Source: Nematostella vectensis | Lineage: Eukaryota; Cnidaria; Anthozoa; Actiniaria; Edwardsiidae | Assembly (NCBI RefSeq): GCF_932526225.1 | Contig: NC_064035.1 | Span: 11,271,296 to 11,335,295 of the forward strand | Length of the DNA stretch: 64,000 nt | Direction of reading: 5' to 3' | Shown: positions 58,101 to 64,000 of the stretch, piece by piece | Numbering within the stretch: position 1 is the stretch's first letter | How the letters are laid out: every line of letters begins with the position of its first letter | Notes under the pieces: generated by a model | Told to the model about the DNA's origin: nothing | Database searches by the model: none | What the model saw: the letters and a program-made list of their open reading frames with translations, nothing else | Translations under genes and position numbers: made by a program

Positions 58101-60382
58101 CTATACCCATGGACCCCCACCCTCAATGGCCATGGACCTGTTTGGCGGGACAGAGGGGAAGACCATGAAGCCCTGTAAAATTCGTAAGATTCAGGCTTAA
58201 CTTTTCAAAAGTCCAATACTTGCTGATGTTTTTACAGGTGGTTTTTATCAAGATGAAATTGCTGAGTTTCGAATGAACACGTATGGAAATGGCTGCAAGC
58301 TCTGTCCGGAAGGAAAATTTTCAAAGAACCCTGGAGCAACATCTCGGCAAGATTGTCAAGGGTGCCCGCTCGGTTAGTTAGCTTTTGCCCGCCTGTGAGT
58401 AAAGACAGAGGGCAAGAGCGGTCAAACCTTAGACTATGTTTCTCGCTAAAACCCCGTACTGGAACAGCCCCATATCCCTTGCGTCTAAAATCTTTTGTCT
58501 TATTTAAGGATAGGTAACGCGGTTCTGTTTTCCTCCTTAGGGACCAAGTCAGATTTTGCAGCATTCCGTGCATGTTCCTGCCGAGATAAATACTACCGTT
58601 TTGATCGGTTCGGAGGGTGTTTCCCCTGTCCTACATACTACATATGCAGCAATGAAACATTCACTTTAGCTCCTGGCTACTATTGGGAATGGGAGTCACA
58701 CAAGCACCTTGAACACTTCGAAAGTTTTAGATGGAACTTGAACGATAGAAGTGCGTCGTCCGATGCAATGACCAGCGCGTTCAACTCAGCAGTACTTCCC
58801 GTGGCATACCAATGCCCCATACGCGAGTCCTGTCTGGGTGGTCTGCATGGGGCGTGTAGCATGGGTTACAGCGGCCCTTTGTGTGCTGTTTGCTCCAGCG
58901 GATACTACAAGCACGCCAACAAGTGTGTCAAGTGCAAGTCCCTTCTACAGTGGTCGGTGGGACTCAGTCTTTGCCTTTGCATTTGGGTGATTCTTGTTAT
59001 CATGGTATGGCTTAGCATACCACCACCAAGTAATAAGCGTTCAGTCTGTGATATAATAATGGCAAACACTAAGATCATACTCGGTTTCTATCAGCTCTCC
59101 GTGGAATCGAGACCACTGATGCAGGGCACTGATCTTGAAGGACCTTTTTACACTTTTCTGAGTTACTCCAACATTGTACAGCTCGGCTTCTCGGGGACAT
59201 TCCCTCTTCATTGCCTTAACACTGACTTCAAGTTCAACGCAGCGACCAAGTTTGCCATCGCGGTCATGTCGAACGTGCTAGTAATCTTAGCCGGTACTCT
59301 GATGTACAAGGTATGGGGCTGGGTCTTAACGAAGCGCAAGAACAAAGAATCGCCACAACGCCCACAAGCTTCGCGAGGAAAGCAACGCATTGTGGGTATC
59401 ACTTGCCTCCTGTTATTCGTCATGTATCCATCCACATGTTATCACATCTTCAGTGTGCTACCGCTGACCTGCCAAGAGATCTGCACCTCCCGCTCAAACT
59501 GCGAGTCGTTTCTGGTCGCCGACTTTACAGTTTCCTGTAACAAGCCTGGCTTTACCATTCTCACCGTCTTTGCCTGTGTTTCCTTTCTCCACGTCCTCGG
59601 CTTTCCAATGGCGGTTCTAATTCTCTTGAGGCACAAATTCAAAGCTAAAAAGCGCAACAAAGTACCAGAGATCGGGCTTGGTATGCGTTTCCTATACGAA
59701 GATTACAAATCGCAGTATTTTTACTGGGAGTTCTTGGAGCTAATACGGAAGCTGGTGGTGACTGCTGTTCTAGTTTTCCTGGGCATGCAAAGCAAGTTGA
59801 CGGCCGGAATTGTGGGTATCGTGTCCGGGTCTTACGCAGTGTTGTACTCACACGTTAAGCCTGCTGCAGAACCCTTTCAGCACTGGCTCCAGGTGTTATC
59901 ACTGCTGGTGACCATGGTAACGACCCAAATAATTGTGCTGGCTAGGATCCCTGTGGTCGAGGAGTCGTTACCGGTGGATGCCAAGGCGGACGAGCAGGGA
60001 ATTCAAGGGATGATCTTCCTGGCGAAATACGCAGGTCTCATCGTCATACCGGGTAAAAATTGTGCCAAACCCTTGATTTTATCTAACGATTTTGATATTC
60101 TATGTTGGTGTTTGAATGCTTATTTAATAAGGACGATGGTGTTGATAGATCGAGAGGGGCATGTGTCTCCCTTTTGGATTTTTTTCAGTTATTACTTTAA
60201 ATCTACCAATACTCTCCCTGATGATGGTAGCTTTATACTACCATCTTATAAACTACCTCTTGTTTTATTTGCGAATTAACTCTGTAACATTTAATTTTTC
60301 AGCTTTTTTCGTCACTCTAACCATCCAACTGGTGCGTCGCTCGAGGCATATGAGCTGGGAGGCCCCTGCAAGTTACGATTAA
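43126..60382 (+). CDS. LRR / Cys-rich (GCC2-GCC3-like) / multi-pass membrane receptor
   Basis: Predicted surface receptor. Exons: 43126-43201 (signal peptide, TTTVFYLIASCLILYG), 44697-44805 (LRRNT, SPYCARLTSTHAYCDEANLT). LRR exons: 45403-45471, 45579-45644, 45991-46056, 46492-46557, 47877-47942, 48091-48156, 50690-50755, 52415-52477, 54855-54923, 55012-55080, 56597-56665, 57057-57128, 57259-57330, 57565-57642. Cys-rich exons: 57728-57887 and 58238-58372. Membrane exon 58541-60052, last exon 60303-60382. LRR exons are 63-78 nt, start with one base, end on two and encode one repeat each (for example LDLDRNALKRLERGMIP). The Cys-rich part has CQGCPVGKYM and CKLCPEGKFS modules. The membrane part has about eight hydrophobic segments. 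The junction between the last LRR exon (phase 2) and 57728 (phase 0) is unresolved, so two genes remain possible. More LRR exons could hide in the 53071-53270 gap. Confidence 0.8.
43387..44530. repeat. Minisatellite, ~90-105-bp units, about 12 copies, intron 1 of the LRR gene
   Basis: Unit: tatttctccttgctcctttc, ctatccaatgtcctgaacag, gtcaaaagagaggagaggac, cggctacacggaggctatta. The motif ctccttgctc recurs about 12 times between 43390 and 44490. Open frames through it are artefacts. Confidence 0.92.
46161..46241. repeat. Fold-back hairpin in an LRR-gene intron
   Basis: agccggctct and cgggattcct are mirrored by aggaatcccg and agagccggct around a short centre. Likely a small MITE remnant. Confidence 0.7.
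46633..46698 (+). pseudogene. LRR exon with destroyed splice donor
   Basis: Acceptor tttttatccag is followed by exactly 66 nt in LRR register (LDLCSNRLSSLLYGVFPVGI). Where the sister exons have gtaagt, this one has gaaagt. Read-through stops after about four codons. Skipping it is frame-neutral because neighbouring LRR exons share the phase. Confidence 0.7.
48417..48482 (+). pseudogene. Decayed LRR exon (acceptor kept, donor lost)
   Basis: After acceptor attttctgtag the frame reads LSGSGKTLAFLNMGINDHIR. This aligns to the preceding LRR exon (GVFPDGIRSL against GIN-DHIRKC) with one codon missing. No GT donor occurs at the expected end. Confidence 0.4.
48551..48611 (+). repeat. Dispersed repeat copy B (see 178-241)
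   Basis: aggcccgtagccaggattat through taaagcggaccattttct repeats the segment at 178-241 with a few differences. Confidence 0.6.
48620..48900. repeat. CAT/CAC-rich low-complexity DNA in an LRR-gene intron
   Basis: Mixed catcat, caccat and ctc trinucleotide runs. The poly-His and poly-Arg frames are artefacts. Confidence 0.85.
49161..50286. mobile_element. ~1.1-kb segment bounded by ~150-bp inverted repeats
   Basis: The left arm (49161-49310: ggacccgaaatgatcccagg units, then ccccaaggaattgcagtaat, ggacaaa) is mirrored by the right arm (50127-50286: tttgtccattaccgcaattc, then gggtcctgggatcgtttc units). The arms contain 18-19-bp subrepeats. The interior has one 150-codon hydrophobic frame from ATG 49831 (LWLCYVYVVLLSVAIKTCVF) with no other support. 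Confidence 0.65.
50872..51118. repeat. ~115-bp tandem repeat in an LRR-gene intron
   Basis: gggtccacctctagaaggat, ccatgcaaagggcctttatc and aagaaaaagtttgtcaaagg alternate about two and a half times. A further diverged copy continues after 52190, suggesting the tract was split by the 51124-52187 insertion. Confidence 0.8.
51124..52187. mobile_element. 1064-bp segment with identical 64-bp terminal inverted repeats
   Basis: 51124-51187 (aagagagcataagataagag, then to gtcgcgtccgaatc) and 52124-52187 are exact reverse complements over 64 bp. The segment interrupts a tandem-repeat tract. No transposase is visible, but the interior carries an LRR-like exon remnant at 51527-51593. Confidence 0.7.
51527..51593 (+). 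pseudogene. LRR-like exon with one extra base
   Basis: Acceptor ctgactattag, then 67 nt, then donor gtaagt. The first 17 codons align with LRR sisters (ending LNIHYLP), but the length is 67 instead of 66 nt, so splicing it in would shift the frame. The extra base may lie in a gaaat run near the 3' end. Confidence 0.4.
52604..53070. repeat. 27-bp minisatellite before the assembly gap
   Basis: About 17 copies of gttaccgagggttatcggca plus ggtttga. Since 27 is a multiple of three, several frames stay open (ELPRVIGRF units); these are artefacts. Confidence 0.95.
53071..53270. other. Assembly gap (200 N)
   Basis: Exactly 200 N between two different minisatellites. The round length suggests a placeholder size; the true length is unknown and may hide additional LRR exons. 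Confidence 0.99.
53271..54525. repeat. 19-bp minisatellite after the gap, about 65 copies
   Basis: Unit gtgtctatgccgaggtagt, with variants such as ataccgaggaact and tgtcgaggtag arranged in higher-order blocks. Confidence 0.95.
55081..56540. repeat. 47-bp minisatellite starting at a splice donor, about 31 copies
   Basis: Unit agtgacacgcccggccttat plus tattccttctcttacctgat plus ccttgtc. The first unit overlaps the donor of the LRR exon ending at 55080 (gtgagtgacacacccgg), so the array grew from the 5' end of this intron. Confidence 0.95.
58541..60052 (+). CDS. Main membrane-domain exon of the LRR receptor
   Basis: 503 codons from acceptor ttttcctccttag to donor ccgg-gtaaaa. It begins with Cys-rich sequence (CSCRDKYYRFDRFGGCFPCP, then CAVCSSGYYK and CVKCKS), followed by hydrophobic segments near WSVGLSLCLCIWVILVIMVW, FAIAVMSNVLVILAGTLMY, GITCLLLFVMYPS, FTILTVFACVSFLHVLG, LVVTAVLVFLGM, WLQVLSLLVTMVTTQIIV and YAGLIVI. 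Splicing to 60303-60382 adds FFVTLTIQLV and ends EAPASYD. The unspliced frame continues to 60279 and is probably intronic. Confidence 0.85.
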
Positions 60383-60443
60383 TAGTAAAGGCTTAGCTAG
60401 GATCGAGGGCTGGAGGACAGAGTTTGTTAGGCTTAAGTCTTAT

Positions 60444-60449
60444 AATAAA
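60444..60449 (+). terminator. Polyadenylation signal of the LRR receptor gene
   Basis: AATAAA about 60 bp after the stop codon at 60380-60382. Confidence 0.6.
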
Positions 60450-62240
60450 ACCACAGTCTTCTCTAAATCGGCTGAAATGTGCCTGAAATGTGTTACTTTT
60501 ACTGTTTTTACTATAACCCGAAAAAGTTACGTTGCGTAATCTAAGCTGTTACCCGATGTAATGCAAACAGATTTCGACGGCCTAGTCGAAACGATTTTTA
60601 TTAGTCGGACACGTTTCGCTTAGCGCGTCGTAGTCTGTCCGGGTTACGCAACTTGTCCGGAGTGCGCGTCGTTAAATAAGGCACATTTTAGCCAATTAAC
60701 AGAGGATCTCGTGGTTTTATTATTAGAATTTAACCTAAAAATTATGTTCGTCCAGCCCTTGCAGGATATATCTTAGAACTACGCTATTAGATTATACAAG
60801 CCAAGACGTTATTTCTATAATCGGCGTATCATAATTTAAAGAGTGTTCAATTTATAAAAAACGATATTCAAGACTTCCAGTTCTAGATAATAGATAGTAG
60901 AATAATAGAAGGAGAAAACATTATCCACATTTCATAGTAATTATTGATTAATCATAGTTAAACAAGTTTAAAAAAATATGTATACTTAAATAATTCCAAA
61001 TCAAGTCCAGGTCAACAGATGGTAGACGTATAAACAATGTTCATTGTGCACTGTTGTTAGAGTTTGGGCTCGGTCTACTGACATTCTATCGGCAAAATCA
61101 AAATAAAAAAGACTCAAACACAATATTGCAAGGTCTATAGTTTTATTTTTCGCGATAATCATCTTTTTCTAGCATATAGAAACTTCCTCATACATTCCTT
61201 TATAAACCACTGACAGTAGCCTTTGGGCTGCCTGTGGAGAGGGTAGAGTGCTGGTGTCTAAATGCAACTTTCGTGTGCTCGCGATTTGAGGGAAAACATT
61301 GGAATTTGTGGTCATCACTTGCGAAATTCCATTTGACATCTGACTAGAAGATTTTACAAAACTCGTTTCAGCTCAGTTTGTTTGGACGTCAGTTTTCTTA
61401 TTTTATTTACCAGGACTTAGCTGTTGGCGGGAATTTCTGTTTGAAGACTCACACTACTTTTAAGAATGCAAAATAAAGCAATATAACAATGTACAGATTT
61501 CTCGAAATATATTATCTACGCTCCCCAAATTGCACTCATTATGGGGCCTCCCGAATGAAATTTCTACCAAGACCCCTTATTCCTGCCTTATCAGGGGACA
61601 GGAATACATGTCTTAGGGTGCGTTTTTTTCTACTATTCTATAATGGGAATGGTTGGTAGAGAATGTTTAAAATGACATTCGATTCATTCTGCTACCGATA
61701 GCAGAATGGGTGGAATGGCCCTCATTCCATTCCGGAATGGGAACGGGATAAACGTACGCGCACTCTTTCTAATCATTCTAATTCCGGAATCACGCGCGCC
61801 CTTAGCATCTCTGATTAATGATTACAACCAGGGAAGTGTCTGTTACACTCGACTTTGAATTCTATTTCCCGTCCAAATTAATGTCTGGCATATTCCATCC
61901 CTCTCCCCCCAGGGGGTAGAATACATCATTCTCCAACCTCGGTTAACAAACGTTTATCTATTTAAATCCCACGTGCTCAGTAAACTCTTTCTGTGGGGTC
62001 AGAAAAAAACATGTATTCTAGAAGCCAAAGGCATAAATTTTTAAAGTCGAAGCCAAAATGGTAACCAAAATGGTAACGGCTTTTGCGAACAACATTAAAA
62101 TGAACAACCTTTACGATATAGAAAAAGCCCCTGTTTTTATTCGAACCGTTGTCGTCATAGACGCTAATTGATAATTTGCACGCTAATTACACTGCGTTGA
62201 TCCGGTGTGCGCGCGCGACAAGGAAAGACCCGCGCGCAAC
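60450..62240. other. Intergenic region
   Basis: No supported gene. Contains one Harbinger-like MITE (61616-61801). The last few hundred bases presumably hold the promoter of the 62241 ORF. Confidence 0.5.
61616..61801. mobile_element. PIF/Harbinger-like MITE
   Basis: 186 bp flanked by TTA on both sides. The ends gggtgcgttt and cacgcgcgccc are inverted repeats (seven to eight matching bases), and the interior is rich in attccggaatgg. A 3-bp TWA target site and GGGTGCG-type termini are typical of PIF/Harbinger. Confidence 0.6.
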
Positions 62241-63602
62241 ATGTGGAGCTATTTGTCATCATGGCTACTTGCAGCGGAGTCCGATGAGCGTGACCCTTCA
62301 CTACTGGTATGCTCACCGCGTGTACTGGACACCGGGGAGGACTCGGAAGACGTGGAATGGTTGTGGGTGGATTGCATCGCCATGGATAGTGACGATGTGT
62401 CTGGTTTGACGAGTCAATATGTTGTTATACCACCTGTTACAAGACCAGAGAGCACACCTGAACCCGCATGCCACCTTCTCGATGGTCCCACACTGACACA
62501 GCTGAAGCGGAAACAACCGCACAAAAAGCGACCCAAGAGAGGGAAGAAATATCCCTTTAAAATGTTCACTCAGCCCAAAGTCGAGGTAGTCAGAACGCCA
62601 GCGACTCATTACCGACGCAAGCGTAAGTTCGCACCGCCCCGATTCTCAAAGATCACGAAAGCTGTACGCAAGGTTGAGTCTCCGAAGAACAAAACGCTCG
62701 ATATTGAGATTGGTTTGCCGCCTGCGTGTCAAGTCTCTCAAAATAGTGTTTGTGATACCGTGGTATCTTTTTGTCACGCCATGCCTCTAGCTTATAATAA
62801 TTCAAGGCAAGCTACAATTAACGCAATGATTCCCCCGGCGGGTGCGCCTCGGCTTAACAACTCGTTGCTGCCCACCAGCCAAACCGTCCAACTCTGGAGC
62901 ATTAACAATGACGTCATCGAGCGGGTGTCATGTGACCTGGTCAATTTCATGACCGCATCAGAAGTCCAGGAAATACGCTTCATGTTGGGTAACCACATGA
63001 AAGCACAGCAATTAACATATGAAGGCCCATTTCATGGATTGCCGAATAACCAGCCACTGGCGATATGCGCACCGCCGATCGTAAGAAGCAGATCGCAGGA
63101 GAAGTTCGGACTCACAACTAAACCAGGTCTACTCTGCCTAGTCCGCTACAAGACCTCACGCAAGAACAGGGTGTGGCGACGCTCAAGGGTCGGACAAGCC
63201 AGCCCATGTCCAAGGCCACGTCCGAGACTCGGACAAGCCGCCCTTACCCCAAGAGCACAACCACTCGCGATTGCCTGTCGATCAGCTGACGTACTGCTAA
63301 CACTCCGTGTGTATTTGACACATGTACTTAAAATTCTGGTTTGTAAGTACGAGGCCCTGGTAGACCAGGCAGACACCACAGAGTTAACCTGCAAATCTAG
63401 GAAGAAGCAGACACCATTGCAAATCTGCAGAGCTGGAAATCAGGTAAAGTTTAATGCTCTGAAGAATAAGACGCACAAGGCTAACTCCAAGAAGACACTT
63501 CAACGGACGACGCATGTGCAGCATCGTCGTCCAATCAGAGGAAACCGCAAGCGCGCCATGAGCTGCAGACGCTTCCGCAGTGCTGGACAAAGAGCCTGTT
63601 AA
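62241..63602 (+). CDS. Basic 453-residue protein with W-x-x-V motif, TP53INP/DOR-like candidate
   Basis: Open frame from ATG 62241 (MWSYLSSWLLAAESDERDPS) to TAA at 63600-63602. Residues 39-44 are EWLWVD inside an acidic stretch (GEDSEDVEWLWVDCIAMD), the form of an LC3-interacting region. TP53INP1/2 carry a comparable W-x-x-[VI] motif near the N-terminus. The C-terminal end (KTLQRTTHVQHRRPIRGNRK) is Arg-rich and loosely resembles the conserved basic C-terminus of TP53INP2. The central part is basic and not recognised. It is longer than vertebrate TP53INP (about 220-240 residues), so either the middle is lineage-specific or part of the frame is intronic (a possible donor lies at 63441). In that family the protein shuttles from nucleus to autophagosomes; here this is inference. 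Confidence 0.5.
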   Translation: MWSYLSSWLLAAESDERDPSLLVCSPRVLDTGEDSEDVEWLWVDCIAMDSDDVSGLTSQYVVIPPVTRPESTPEPACHLLDGPTLTQLKRKQPHKKRPKRGKKYPFKMFTQPKVEVVRTPATHYRRKRKFAPPRFSKITKAVRKVESPKNKTLDIEIGLPPACQVSQNSVCDTVVSFCHAMPLAYNNSRQATINAMIPPAGAPRLNNSLLPTSQTVQLWSINNDVIERVSCDLVNFMTASEVQEIRFMLGNHMKAQQLTYEGPFHGLPNNQPLAICAPPIVRSRSQEKFGLTTKPGLLCLVRYKTSRKNRVWRRSRVGQASPCPRPRPRLGQAALTPRAQPLAIACRSADVLLTLRVYLTHVLKILVCKYEALVDQADTTELTCKSRKKQTPLQICRAGNQVKFNALKNKTHKANSKKTLQRTTHVQHRRPIRGNRKRAMSCRRFRSAGQRAC

Positions 63603-64000
63603 ATAACAACCTCTCACTTTCACCACCCCTTCAACTTTTACAGATGATACTATTCTGTCACAAGGGCACAGTTTAACATCAAATAAACCTGGGTCGGCAT
63701 GTTGTGTACTGTTGTAGAATTTCTGGCAGGACCAGGAATGGAGATTCACAGCTACTGTAAATCTATTACCACTTATTATTCTTGTACTTCTTTTAAAATT
63801 ATATATTTTCGCTTTTAAACGTTGGAGGGGGTTGGGGGGGACTAGGCCATTTTCTGCCCTGGTAGTGACGATATTGTCCAAATGTTAGGTGCCAAAGTGT
63901 ATCAGGTTAACAACAGGAGGCAAAATCATTCTTAAGTCCCAGCTACACCAGGTCATCATTCTCTTATGCCTGGTGCACATTAGTGACATAATGACATAGG
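63603..64000. other. 3' UTR and downstream sequence
   Basis: AATAAA at 63682-63687, about 80 bp past the stop, is a plausible polyadenylation signal for the 62241 ORF. Nothing else recognised to the window end. Confidence 0.5.

Overview
The window looks like anthozoan cnidarian (sea-anemone-like) genomic DNA. It has compact intron-rich genes with GT-AG introns, AT-rich non-coding DNA, many small terminal-inverted-repeat (TIR) elements and minisatellites, and one 200-N assembly gap. The species assignment is an inference from style and protein flavour, not from a database match.

Layout. 1-3724 (minus): 5' part of a secreted protein gene that runs off the left edge. 3725-7244: intergenic DNA with a ~95-bp minisatellite, a TIR element inserted in it, and a TAA microsatellite. 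7245-7906 (minus): a hydrophobic multi-pass ORF that looks like a truncated 7TM receptor. 8708-21742 (minus): a complete mitochondrial methylmalonyl-CoA mutase gene. All 21 exons could be placed with consistent phases (748 codons plus stop). 22275-35442 (plus): a divergently transcribed 11-exon gene for a ~2870-residue coiled-coil protein, including one 5.4-kb exon. 35761-38834 (minus): a three-exon gene for a Gln-rich 577-residue protein with an octapeptide array, convergent with the coiled-coil gene. 38835-42690: intergenic DNA with fold-back elements. 42700-60382 (plus): a modular surface receptor gene with signal peptide, LRRNT, a run of leucine-rich-repeat exons in phase 2, Cys-rich GCC2/GCC3-type modules and a polytopic membrane domain. 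Its introns are swollen by minisatellites and TIR elements. 62241-63602 (plus): a basic 453-residue ORF with a W-x-x-V motif resembling TP53INP/DOR autophagy proteins.

The genes do not form a pathway. MUT acts in mitochondrial propionate and branched-chain catabolism. The LRR receptor and the left-edge protein are extracellular or membrane proteins. The coiled-coil and Gln-rich proteins are probably structural and nuclear or regulatory respectively.

The most interesting structure is in how genes and repeats interact. A MUT exon half is tandemly copied into its own intron with its splice acceptor. The LRR receptor carries at least three decayed LRR exons whose loss would be frame-neutral, and one of its minisatellites starts exactly at a splice donor. 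MUT also has a GC-AG intron and a substitution in the SxL cobalamin motif. All splice models were derived by hand from phase and consensus sites and need transcript confirmation.
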